Below the pieces are notes generated by a model. That model was not told the DNA's origin, did not search any database, and saw nothing but the letters and a program-made list of their open reading frames with translations. Made by a program: the position numbers and the translations under genes. DNA of 64,000 nucleotides from Candidatus Latescibacterota bacterium (GTDB taxonomy: Bacteria > Latescibacterota > UBA2968 > UBA8231). Shown in pieces: positions 1-7,412 of the stretch. Numbering within the stretch: the stretch's first letter is position 1; the number at the start of each line of letters is the position of its first letter. The DNA lies in NCBI GenBank assembly GCA_022819745.1, contig JAJEGS010000013.1:1-64000 (forward strand), written 5' to 3'.

Positions 1-972
1 GTAGGTCACGTCATAGGCCTTAGCAGTGGTCGGCGTACCCGTCAGCGTACGGGTAGCACCGTCGAAGCTCAACCCATCCGGCACCGGATACAGACCATAC
101 AGCACCGTCCCGTTACCACCCGTCGCCGACGGCAAGGTCAATGCCGTGATCGCCTCGTCTTGCGTATAGGTCTGATTGGCTATCTGCTCAGTGCCAAAAG
201 AAGGTATCTGCAGGTTTGCCAAAAAAGCAAAAAAAGCCTGGAAATCGCCCTCGTCATTCTCATCGCCCTCATCGCCCTCATCCCCCTCGTCGTCCTCATC
301 CCCCTCATCCCCCTCGTCGCCGTCGTCCTCGTCGCCCTCGTCGCCCTCGTCGCCCTCGTCGCCCTCGTCGCCCTCGTCGCCCTCGTCGTCCTCGTCGCCC
401 TCGTCGCCTTCGTCACCCTCGTCACCTTCGTCGCCTTCATCGCCGTCGTCCTCATCGCCTTCATCGCCCTCATCGCCTTCGTCACCCTCGTCACCTTCGT
501 CGCCTTCATCGCCGTCGTCCTCATCGCCTTCGTCGCCCTCATCGCCCTCGTCGCCCTCGTCGTCCTCGTCGCCCTCGTCATTCTCATCGCCTTCGTCACC
601 CTCGTCACCTTCGTCGCCTTCATCGCCGTCGTCCTCATCGCCTTCATCGCCCTCATCGCCTTCATCGCCCTCATCGCCTTCGTCGCCCTCATCGCCCTCA
701 TCGCCCTCATCGCCCTCATCGCCCTCGTCATCATCGTCATCGTCATCATCGTCGTCGTCCTCGTCGTCGTCATCGTCGTCATCGTCATCATCGTCGTCAT
801 CGTCACTGGAAGCACTGATGCTGAAGCTAGTACTTTCGCTTCTAAGGAGGGGCGAGATTTCGTCACCCAACGGCGCGTCTTTTACACTCTGCCCGTAAAG
901 AGAGGAAGGCCGACCCAAATCCATCAAGATCATTATGCACACGAGAAAAATAAATCGCTTTAGGTATCTCAT
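1..972 (-). CDS. Secreted protein with acidic Asp/Gly/Glu repeat and putative Ig (He_PIG-like) domain, 3' end outside window
   Basis: The minus frame starting at ATG 972 stays open to the window edge (324 codons). AGGAGG at 980-985 sits 7 bases upstream of the ATG. Residues 1-28 form a signal peptide (MRYLKRFIFLVCIMILMDLG, then a polar stretch ending YGQ). Residues 57 to about 243 are an Asp run grading into Asp-Glu-Gly triplets. Residues from about 262 match the putative-Ig family pattern (IANQTYTQDEAITALTLP, then LTGTPTTAKAYDVTY). The other five frames across the tract also stay open, but they give Ser/Pro, Arg or Val/Leu/Ala repeats with no flanking domain. The function is probably a secreted or surface protein with an acidic, possibly cation-binding, linker. 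The rest of the gene and any catalytic domain lie outside the window. Confidence 0.82.
   Translation of the reverse strand, partial: MRYLKRFIFLVCIMILMDLGRPSSLYGQSVKDAPLGDEISPLLRSESTSFSISASSDDDDDDDDDDDDDDEDDDDDDDDDDDEGDEGDEGDEGDEGDEGDEGDEGDEGDEGDEDDGDEGDEGDEGDEGDENDEGDEDDEGDEGDEGDEGDEDDGDEGDEGDEGDEGDEGDEGDEDDGDEGDEGDEGDEGDEGDEDDEGDEGDEGDEGDEGDEGDEDDGDEGDEGDEDDEGDEGDEGDENDEGDFQAFFAFLANLQIPSFGTEQIANQTYTQDEAITALTLPSATGGNGTVLYGLYPVPDGLSFDGATRTLTGTPTTAKAYDVTY
243..804. repeat. Low-complexity triplet/9-bp tandem repeat tract
   Basis: About 560 bp built from the trinucleotides gcc, ctc, gtc, atc and ttc, with larger repeated units; for example, a block around 405-470 recurs at about 470-530 and 590-650. 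On the minus strand in the frame of the secreted-protein gene it codes for Asp, Glu and Gly. All units are multiples of three, so length changes by slippage would keep the reading frame. Confidence 0.85.
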
Positions 973-1006
973 CTTGGTTCCTCCTATGAGGGGCTTCCGT
1001 GCGTGA

Positions 1007-1702
1007 CTATCTGCGCCTTTCCTGAGACATGTTGAAGCTCACGATGATCCGATCGGCGTCCTTCCCCTTGGCCTTGGATCGATTCGGAGCCACGCTATGG
1101 TACAGCCAACTCGGGAAGATCAGCATTTTTCCGGTCACGGGTTTGTATTGGACCTTCGTCCAGCAGATTCGTGGGCGCTTGGTGTCGGGGATGTATTCAA
1201 CTTGACTCATCAGGTTCTGGGTGCGCGGATCGATGAACTCGATTCCACCCGAATTCTTGGGTGCCTGGACGTAGTAGACGCCGCTCCAGATGCAGCCGGG
1301 ATGGATATGGGCCCGGTTCGAGCTACCCGGTGGATTGATGATCGACCACATGGTGCCGATTCTCAGTCGATAGGACCTGTGATATCCGAGCTCGCGGCAC
1401 ATCATGGCCCCGGCCTCATCGACGCATTGAACCAATCCCGCAAACGCGACGTCCTTGTGCAGCTTGACGTGGCTGTGCCAACTCCCCAACTCCGGGAAGT
1501 TCGACTTGCGCACCCCTGTTCTGTCGCGTTCTCGTTCGGCGTAGATCTTCTCGATCAGGTCGGCGTTCAGAATCTCGCTGTCCGGAACTTCCAGAGAAAA
1601 AATGAGCGTTGGAAAATAGCGTCTCACCTTGAGCGCGTCTTCGGACAGACGAGCCACCAAGCCGCAGTCCGCGGCTCCACGGTTCGGAGTGTCGCGCGTC
1701 AC
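1007..1702 (-). CDS. Putative 2OG-Fe(II) oxygenase (TIGR02466-like)
   Basis: 231 aa. It looks like the TIGR02466/PF13759 family of putative 2-oxoglutarate/Fe(II) oxygenases. The sequence shows an N-terminal RYFPTLIFSLEVP motif, NRAHIHPGCIWSGVYYVQ with candidate metal ligands at His132 and His134, GGIEFIDPR, and FPSWLYHSVAPN with His202, the likely second-shell or distal ligand. The start is GTG at 1702, preceded by AGGGA; the ATG 15 bases further upstream reaches a stop within six codons. It lies 35 bp upstream of the acidic-repeat gene on the same strand, so the two may be co-transcribed. The substrate is unknown. Family members often sit near secondary-metabolism or surface-modification genes, which is not evident here. 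Confidence 0.75.
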   Translation of the reverse strand: MTRDTPNRGAADCGLVARLSEDALKVRRYFPTLIFSLEVPDSEILNADLIEKIYAERERDRTGVRKSNFPELGSWHSHVKLHKDVAFAGLVQCVDEAGAMMCRELGYHRSYRLRIGTMWSIINPPGSSNRAHIHPGCIWSGVYYVQAPKNSGGIEFIDPRTQNLMSQVEYIPDTKRPRICWTKVQYKPVTGKMLIFPSWLYHSVAPNRSKAKGKDADRIIVSFNMSQERRR

Positions 1703-1722
1703 TTTATTTCCCTATCGTCATG

Positions 1723-1767
1723 TTACGGAACCTTGCCGGCTGAAATAAATCGCTGCAGGTGTCTCAT
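1723..1767 (-). pseudogene. 15-codon remnant duplicating the start of the secreted acidic-repeat gene
   Basis: The minus strand reads AGGAGG, then ATG at 1767 and a 14-residue peptide beginning MRHLQRFIS, followed by TAA. The ribosome site and first nine codons closely match those of the downstream gene that begins at 972 (MRYLKRFIF). The match covers 1743-1781 versus 948-985. It is either a broken duplicate of that gene's start or a conserved leader. It is too short to be called a functional gene. Confidence 0.5.
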
Positions 1768-1973
1768 ATCTGGCTCCTCCTGGGGAAGAAAGATAACTCC
1801 GAGAGAATCCTCAGCTCGGTCGAGATATATTATTAATACGTAAATTGAACAGGTGCTGCAAATCGCAATAATAGAAGCCGTTTACGAAATCCCAATAACG
1901 GTCATCCCCCACCCTCACAGTTCCTGTCCACTCGTCGTTCCCGCAGTTCATCTTACCTGACCCTTGGCCAAAG

Positions 1974-3065
1974 TCACTGCGGCAGGTACGAGGTGTAGAA
2001 CCGGTGCCAGTTCCCGTACATGATGTTGGCTACGTCCTCGCTGCCGTAGCCGCGGTGCTCGAGAATCGGGACGAGCTTCCCGTAGTCGGCGATGCTGTCG
2101 ATCTCAAACGGGGCCCCGTCGATCCCCCCTTGGCCGTCGGTGTCGCCGCCGATCCCCGCGTGCTGGGAGTTGCCGGCCAGTTGGCAGACGTGGTCGACGT
2201 GGTTGGCGATGTGCTCCAAGGTCACTTCTTCCCGCGCGTAGTAATCCCGCCGCTGGAAATCTGCGGTGCGGGCCCAGTCGACATCCTGCTTCTCGCGCAG
2301 CATCCAGGTGTCCATTGAGGCCCCGACGACGCCGTCCCGCTCGATCACCGCTCTGATCTGCTCGTCGCTGAACTGACGCTCTCCCGGAGCCAAGGCGCGG
2401 CAGTTCTGATGGCTCGCCAAGATCGGACCAGAGTAATGGTCGAGTGCTTCCCAGAAACTGCGGTCGGCGATGTGGGTCATATCGAGCAGCATGCCACAGG
2501 CCTCCATCTCCCGCAGCAACTCCGGTCCGGGGGGCAGCAGCCCTCCCTCGGTCCCGGTGCCAGTGCCGTGGGCGTAGCGGCTGCGGCCGTAGTGCGTCAG
2601 GCTGACCACGCGCACCCCGTCGTCCCACCACTCCCCTACCTGCCCCGGTGTCAGGATCGGGTCGGCTCCCTCCATGCCGATCAAGAAGCCGACTGGCAGC
2701 CGGGAGTCCCCTTCCCGCTGCTCCCACTGCCCGGCGAGCTTGTGCAGTTGTCCAGCGGTGGTGACGACGACCGCTTCTCCGGTGCTCTCCAAGCCGCGGT
2801 ACAGGGCGAGTTGCCCTTTCCCTGCGGCGTACACCACCTCCTTGCCGCGATACCCCGGCAGGATGCTGTCCTTGCGCATTCGCCGCGCCGCGATCTTCAT
2901 CAGCGCGCAGTACACTCCCCCTCTGCGCATCTCCGGGAGGCAGCCAAAGGGAATGTTGGAGGGGTTGGCGTCGGCGGCGCGCAGCTCGTCGAGCGGAAGG
3001 GTCAGGTCCCTGTTGAGGCCGAGGGCACCGTGCGCCATCGGGTAGTCGCCGTCGAAAATCAGCAC
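1974..3065 (-). CDS. Membrane dipeptidase-like (peptidase M19) metallohydrolase
   Basis: 364 aa from GTG 3065, chosen because AAGGAGAG lies just upstream; an in-frame ATG at 3134 has no clear ribosome site and would add 23 residues. Family M19 features are IGMEGADPILTPGQ (bridging Glu), VVSLTHYGRSRYAHG, LLDMTHIADRSFW, ILASHQNCRAL and GIGGDTDG near the C-terminus. Canonical M19 enzymes cleave dipeptides with a binuclear zinc site whose first ligands come from an N-terminal DGHxD motif. Here the equivalent segment is FDGDYPMAH, so one half of the metal site is changed. The gene may be a divergent hydrolase or renal-dipeptidase-like protein; the substrate is unknown. It is monocistronic, with an AT-rich upstream gap. 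Confidence 0.8.
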   Translation of the reverse strand: MLIFDGDYPMAHGALGLNRDLTLPLDELRAADANPSNIPFGCLPEMRRGGVYCALMKIAARRMRKDSILPGYRGKEVVYAAGKGQLALYRGLESTGEAVVVTTAGQLHKLAGQWEQREGDSRLPVGFLIGMEGADPILTPGQVGEWWDDGVRVVSLTHYGRSRYAHGTGTGTEGGLLPPGPELLREMEACGMLLDMTHIADRSFWEALDHYSGPILASHQNCRALAPGERQFSDEQIRAVIERDGVVGASMDTWMLREKQDVDWARTADFQRRDYYAREEVTLEHIANHVDHVCQLAGNSQHAGIGGDTDGQGGIDGAPFEIDSIADYGKLVPILEHRGYGSEDVANIMYGNWHRFYTSYLPQ

Positions 3066-3291
3066 GGCTCTCTCCTTTCGTGGTCGGCAGTTATCCGTAT
3101 TGAGCAGTTTGAAGACCTCAGCAATGGCCTTCATTATAGTTGACCTAGAACTGCGGATTTATACATTCAGTAAGAATAATAGCACAGTAAAGCCAGTAGG
3201 ACATTACCATCGCTAAAGTCGGTGGCTCATACGACTCTATTTGAGCCTTCCTCCTGGTAACCCCTCCCTATTTGACGATTAAAGTTTTCAA

Positions 3292-3895
3292 GTGAATCAG
3301 CCGTTTTTGACCACATCCCACGGCGTTCTTTACGATGCCGATTGTCTTCAGGTGCTTGGGCACATGAAGTCGGAGGTTGTTGATACCGTCTTTGCGGATC
3401 CTCCATTCAACATCGGGAAGGACTACAAGAATGGTTACAACGACAAGATGACGAAGTCTGAGTATTTGACTTGGTGCCGGAAATGGATCCTCGAGTGCTG
3501 CCGAATTTTAAAGCCGGGTGGCGCGTTTTTTCTCTATGCTACACCGGAACTTGCGGTTCAGTTTGCTCCGATCATGGGAGAACGATTGGACTTCAGGCAC
3601 TGGATTGCTCTTACCATGAAGGGAAATTTCAACCGAGCCGGGAGATACGGTCTTTGATCCTTTTGGAGGGGGAGGCTCCACATACCAAGCAGCCGAGAAG
3701 CTCCACCGCAACTGGATTGGCACTGAGCTTTATGACTCAGCGCATATTCGCAGGCGCATTGAGGAGAATTATTCGTTCTTCACCGCTCAAGAACCGCGAT
3801 TTAATTTTGAGGCTTTTTTTAACAATGAAAATCAGCAAAATTCAATGCCCACATCCGTAATAATCTCCAAGACAGCCACATTGATGTCGGTGTAA
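3292..3895 (+). pseudogene. Relic DNA methyltransferase (beta-class N6-adenine/N4-cytosine type)
   Basis: The 5' part (frame of 3292) codes for motif IV, VFADPPFNIGKDYKNGYND, followed by LKPGGAFFLYATPE. Near 3640 the frame changes. The frame at 3641 then gives GDTVFDPFGGGGSTYQAAEK (motif I, with the FGGGG loop) and NWIGTELYDSAHIRRRIEENY, ending at TAA 3893-3895. The normal middle part, including the target-recognition region, is missing between the two blocks. This indicates an internal deletion plus frameshift, so the gene is very probably dead. It stands directly before a restriction-endonuclease fragment. Confidence 0.8.
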
Positions 3896-4110
3896 TAGTC
3901 GTTCCGTCCGATGACTTCGCATATCTATTGACCGACCGTGTTGCTAGCTTTAGTTATGCCGTCCAATACGTGGAGCATGAATTACGAGAGGCACAGTCCT
4001 ACCCTATTGTGCTGGTAGCCGTAGAACATGACGGGTATTCGAACGAGGCTCTTCCGAAGAAGCGGACAAACAGAGGTAAAAACCCAGACGGTCATAACCA
4101 GCGATCCTAA
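3829..4110 (+). pseudogene. C-terminal fragment of a type II restriction endonuclease-like gene
   Basis: The frame of 3829 reads KSAKFNAHIRNNLQDSHI, DVGVIVVPSDDFAYLLTDRV, then a segment ending SYPIVLVAVEHDGYSN and a basic tail to TAA at 4110. A conserved IDVGVIVVP strand and a C-terminal VLVAVEHDG core resemble the end of restriction endonucleases of the BglII/PD-(D/E)xK type that are paired with DPPF-type methyltransferases. The N-terminal catalytic part is absent, and the upstream frame is blocked by TGA at 3826. It is a relic partner of the broken methyltransferase. The family assignment is from memory of the pattern. Confidence 0.5.
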
Positions 4111-4201
4111 CAGGAGGAAATACTTAGTTCGGCAGAGGTCGAGTATGAGCGAATGTGATTCACAGACAGTATATCCAACTTCTGAAACAGGAGACTAACG
4201 T

Positions 4202-4963
4202 ATGAACAAGGGACGGGTCGCCGGTAAGGCGGCCATTGTAACGGGCGCGGCTTCCGGAATCGGGGAAGTCACCGCGCAGGTCTTGGCGCGCGAAGGCGCG
4301 TCCGTCTGCGTGGCAGATGTCAACGCTTCCGACGGCCAGCGAGTTGTCGATAAAATCAACGCCGATGGCGGCGAGGCCATTTTCGTCCGCACCGACGTGG
4401 GCGAGTCCGCCCAAGTCATCGACATGTTCGCACGCACCGAAGAAGCCTTTGGCCGCGTGGATATCGTCCACAACAACGCAATCTGGTTCCGCCACGGCCC
4501 GGCGACCGAACTAGACGAAGAAGATTGGGACGGCACCTTAAACATCGGCCTAAAGGCGATTTTCCTCGCCGCCAAATACGGCATCCCAATCATGCGCAAG
4601 ACCGGGGGCGGCGTGATCATCAACACCGGCTCAGTGCATTCGCTGGTCAGCTTTGCCACGGCCACGGCCTACGACGCGGCCAAGGCCGGCGTTTTGGGCC
4701 TGACGCGGACCCTCGCCATTGACTACGGGCCGGACATCCGCGTCTGCGCGGTACTCCCCGGGGCCATTCTTACACCCTTGTGGGACGATCTACAAGTGCC
4801 GGAGGAAGAGCGCGTGCGCTACGCCCAGATGGTGCCGGCTCAGCGCTTGGGCACGGGCGAGGACATCGCCAACGCCGTGCTGTTTCTCGCTTCGGACGAG
4901 GCGTCCTTCATCACTGGAACTTCGTTGACCGTAGATGGCGGAATGTTGGCGCGGACCGAATAG
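4202..4963 (+). CDS. Short-chain dehydrogenase/reductase (classical SDR)
   Basis: 253 aa. NAD(P)-dependent alcohol/ketone oxidoreductase of the classical SDR family. Visible motifs are the cofactor loop TGAASGIG (residues 14-21), HNNA in place of the usual NNAG, and the catalytic triad Ser144 (NTGS), Tyr157 and Lys161 (YDAAK). It ends with the usual ASDEASFITGTSLTVDGG signature. ATG 4202 has AGGAG ten bases upstream. The stop codon abuts the ATG of the next aminotransferase gene, so the two form an operon. The substrate cannot be read from sequence. Confidence 0.9.
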   Translation: MNKGRVAGKAAIVTGAASGIGEVTAQVLAREGASVCVADVNASDGQRVVDKINADGGEAIFVRTDVGESAQVIDMFARTEEAFGRVDIVHNNAIWFRHGPATELDEEDWDGTLNIGLKAIFLAAKYGIPIMRKTGGGVIINTGSVHSLVSFATATAYDAAKAGVLGLTRTLAIDYGPDIRVCAVLPGAILTPLWDDLQVPEEERVRYAQMVPAQRLGTGEDIANAVLFLASDEASFITGTSLTVDGGMLARTE

Positions 4964-6109
4964 ATGACCAAGCCAGCAGTTAAATCGCAAAATCCCTGCT
5001 TTTCCTCCGGCCCTTGCGCCAAGCGACCGGGATGGAGTCTTGCGGCCCTAAAAGACGCGGCCCTCGGACGCTCGCACCGCGCCACAATCGGGCGGGCCAA
5101 GCTGCAAGAAGTCATCGAGCGATCGCGTGTACTGCTAGGTGTCCCGGACGATTACCGCATGGCCGTAGTGCCGGGTTCGGATACAGGCGCGGTGGAGATG
5201 TGCCTGTGGTCGATGCTAGGCGTCCGCGGCGTCGATGTCCTGTCTTGGGAGAGCTTCAGCAAGGGATGGGCGACGGACATCACCCAACACTTGCAGCTAG
5301 AGGATGTGCGCGTCTTCGACGCGGACTTTGGACAGTTGCCCGACTTGTCCCAAGTTAATTTCGACCGCGACGTAGTCTTCGCGTGGAACGGCACGACCTC
5401 CGGGGTGAAGGTGCCCGACGGCGAGTGGATCGCCGCCGACCGTAAAGGTCTGACCATTTGCGACGCCACGTCTGCGGTCTTCGCCGTGGACCTGCCCTGG
5501 AAAAAGCTCGACGTCGTAACTTACTCTTGGCAAAAGGTCATGGGCGGCGAGGCCGCGCACGGAATGCTGATCCTCAGCCCGCGCGCGGTCGAACGGCTCG
5601 TCAGCTTCACGCCGCCTTGGCCCGTGCCCAAACTCTTCCGCATGACTCGGGGCGGCCAGCTCAACGAGGCCCTGTTCAAGGGCGACACCATCAACACGCC
5701 CTCCCTACTGTGTGTGGAAGACGCGCTCGACGGGCTGCGCTGGGCCGAAAGCATCGGCGGCTTGCCCGAACTCGTGCGGCGCACCCAAGCCAACCTCGCG
5801 GTGCTGGAGCAGTGGGAAGCCGCAACCGAGTGGATCGCGTTTTTGCCCGCGCACCGAGCGATTCGCTCCAGTACGTCGATCTGCCTGCGGATTGCCGATG
5901 CGCGGTTTGCCAGCTTAAGCGAGGACGCCCAGCGTGCAAAGGTCAAAGCGCTCGTCGCCAAGCTGGAGAACGAGGGCGTGGCCTATGACATCAACGGCTA
6001 CCGCGCCGCGCCGCCCGGCCTGCGAATCTGGGGAGGGGCGACGGTGGAAACCAGCGACATCGAGGCGCTAGTCCCGTGGCTGGATTGGGGGTGGACGGAG
6101 GGAGCGTAA
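4964..6109 (+). CDS. serC: Phosphoserine aminotransferase-like class V PLP enzyme
   Basis: 381 aa. It resembles the alphaproteobacterial/archaeal-type SerC (TIGR01365-like), which makes phosphoserine from 3-phosphohydroxypyruvate and glutamate. Evidence: the N-terminal [56 protein letters not shown], and the PLP-binding Lys191 in [14 protein letters not shown]. The length is normal. It starts immediately after the SDR stop codon, so translation is probably coupled. The SDR at this place could be an accessory dehydrogenase of serine or hydroxy-acid metabolism; no serA is in the window. Confidence 0.85.
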   Translation: MTKPAVKSQNPCFSSGPCAKRPGWSLAALKDAALGRSHRATIGRAKLQEVIERSRVLLGVPDDYRMAVVPGSDTGAVEMCLWSMLGVRGVDVLSWESFSKGWATDITQHLQLEDVRVFDADFGQLPDLSQVNFDRDVVFAWNGTTSGVKVPDGEWIAADRKGLTICDATSAVFAVDLPWKKLDVVTYSWQKVMGGEAAHGMLILSPRAVERLVSFTPPWPVPKLFRMTRGGQLNEALFKGDTINTPSLLCVEDALDGLRWAESIGGLPELVRRTQANLAVLEQWEAATEWIAFLPAHRAIRSSTSICLRIADARFASLSEDAQRAKVKALVAKLENEGVAYDINGYRAAPPGLRIWGGATVETSDIEALVPWLDWGWTEGA

Positions 6110-6111
6110 CG

Positions 6112-6672
6112 TCAGCCCAACAAATCAGCGGCGACCAATGCGAGTTGGGGGACCGTCGGCGAGGTGAGAGTAGCGTCGGCTGTAACTTCGACGCGCTGTT
6201 GGTACGCGCCGCCTTGGGGCCGGGCGTACACTTCGATATGACTTTTTTGCAGGTCGATCAGCCATACTTCGGGAAGACCAGCTTGAGCGTAGAGGGGTAG
6301 CTTGACCTCGCGGTCGTAGTCGGCCGACGTGTCGGAGACTTCGACGGCTAGTAGCACATCGGCCGACGACGGATGGGCCGCCGCGTAGAAATCGGCGCGG
6401 GGACGGAGCAGCACTAGGTCGGGTTCGGGGGCCGAGTACGCGTCGAGGGCGATGGGGTCTTGGACGCCGATCAACATGGAATCCCCGACCATTTTTCCCA
6501 GCAACAAATTGAGGCGTTTTACGCAAGCGGCGTGGCGGCTACCAATGGGACTCATGGCGACGATCTGCCCAGCGATAAGCTCAACGCGATCCTCCTCGGT
6601 GAGAATGTCAGTCTCGGCCATGCGGTAGTATTCGCCGACCGTGAAAGCGTGGTTTTGCGACTGTGTGGTCAT
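6112..6672 (-). CDS. Uma2 family (DUF820) putative endonuclease, copy 1
   Basis: 187 codons from ATG 6672, which follows a GGGGGGA ribosome site; longer in-frame extension runs into the upstream copy. Uma2 proteins have a PD-(D/E)xK nuclease-like fold. Seen here are the LTEEDRVELIAGQIVAMSP N-terminus, APEPDLVLLRP (acidic residue), VLLAVEVSDTS (Glu) and REVKLPLYAQAGLPEVWLID (Lys). The stop is 2 bp from the convergent serC stop. It is very similar to the gene immediately upstream and was probably formed by tandem duplication. Biological role unknown. Confidence 0.85.
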   Translation of the reverse strand: MTTQSQNHAFTVGEYYRMAETDILTEEDRVELIAGQIVAMSPIGSRHAACVKRLNLLLGKMVGDSMLIGVQDPIALDAYSAPEPDLVLLRPRADFYAAAHPSSADVLLAVEVSDTSADYDREVKLPLYAQAGLPEVWLIDLQKSHIEVYARPQGGAYQQRVEVTADATLTSPTVPQLALVAADLLG

Positions 6673-6674
6673 CG

Positions 6675-7328
6675 CTATCCCCCCAATACGTCGGCGGCTA
6701 CCAGTTCTAGGCCGGCTACTGTCGGTGAAGTGAGAGTAGCGTCGGCTGTAACTTCGACGCGCTGTTGGTACGCGTCGCCTTGGGGCCGGGCGTACACTTC
6801 GATGCGGCTTTTTTGCAGGTCGATCAGCCACACTTCGGAAAGACCAGCTTGAGCGTAGAGGGGTAGCTTGACCTCGCGGTCGTAGTCGATCGAAGTATCG
6901 GAGACTTCGACGGCCAGTAGCACATCGGCTGCCAACGGATGGCCCCCCGCGTAGAAGTCTGCGCGGGGGCGGAGCAGCACTACATCCGGCTCTGGCTCGG
7001 AGTACGCGTCGAGGGCGATGGGGCTTTGCACTCGTACGATAAAGGATGCCTCCTGCTGGCGATGCAATAAGCCGTTGAGCCGATCGACGCAAGCGGCATG
7101 GCGGCTACCAATGGGACTCATGGCGACGATCTGCCCGGCGATAAGTTCAACGCGGTCCTCCTCGGTAAGGATGTCCGCCTCGGCCATGCGATAGTATTCG
7201 CCGACCGTGAAGGGACGTCTTCGAGCGGCGATAAGCTCAACGCGATCCTCCTCGGTGAGGATGGCGGCTGCGACCATGCGGTCGCACTCATCGACCGTAA
7301 AGGCGCGGTTCTGCGGCTGTGTGGTCAT
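6675..7328 (-). CDS. Uma2 family (DUF820) putative endonuclease, copy 2 with internal N-terminal duplication
   Basis: 218 codons from ATG 7328, with AGAGGG nine bases upstream. It has the same Uma2 core as copy 1 (EPDVVLLRPRADFYAGG, LLAVEVSDTS, REVKLPLYAQ). The N-terminal segment FTVDECDRM...ELIAARRR is followed by a second version, FTVGEYYRM...ELIAGQIV, so a 30-residue (90-bp) block is duplicated in tandem. The first block lacks the GQIVAMSP continuation and is probably not functional. The stop lies 2 bp before the start of copy 1, so both are likely on one transcript. Confidence 0.85.
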   Translation of the reverse strand: MTTQPQNRAFTVDECDRMVAAAILTEEDRVELIAARRRPFTVGEYYRMAEADILTEEDRVELIAGQIVAMSPIGSRHAACVDRLNGLLHRQQEASFIVRVQSPIALDAYSEPEPDVVLLRPRADFYAGGHPLAADVLLAVEVSDTSIDYDREVKLPLYAQAGLSEVWLIDLQKSRIEVYARPQGDAYQQRVEVTADATLTSPTVAGLELVAADVLGG

Positions 7329-7347
7329 AGTGTATTTCCCTCTATAA

Positions 7348-7386
7348 GTTGCGCCCACTCCTAGACAATATGGGACCGGGCGCAAC
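7348..7386. repeat. Inverted repeat between sulfatase-family gene and Uma2 pair
   Basis: A 9-bp perfect inverted repeat, gttgcgccc (7348-7356) and gggcgcaac (7378-7386), with a 21-base loop. It has no U-run, so it is not a typical intrinsic terminator. It could be an operator or an mRNA stability hairpin between the two minus-strand transcription units. Confidence 0.45.
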
Positions 7387-7412
7387 CTGCACAAGAACGC
7401 ATGGCACTGCTA

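Noticed and set aside
243..804. CRISPR-like repeat array
   Set aside because: Repeats are short triplet units without unique spacers and lie in a coding frame.
160..963. Plus-strand ORFs of Ser/Pro, Leu/Val/Ala or Arg/Pro repeats
   Set aside because: All are shadow frames of the triplet repeat; only the minus frame from 972 has a ribosome site, signal peptide and a domain after the repeat.
1097..1843. 248-codon plus-strand ORF over the 2OG oxygenase
   Set aside because: No ribosome site or family motif; the opposite strand has the clear 2OG gene.
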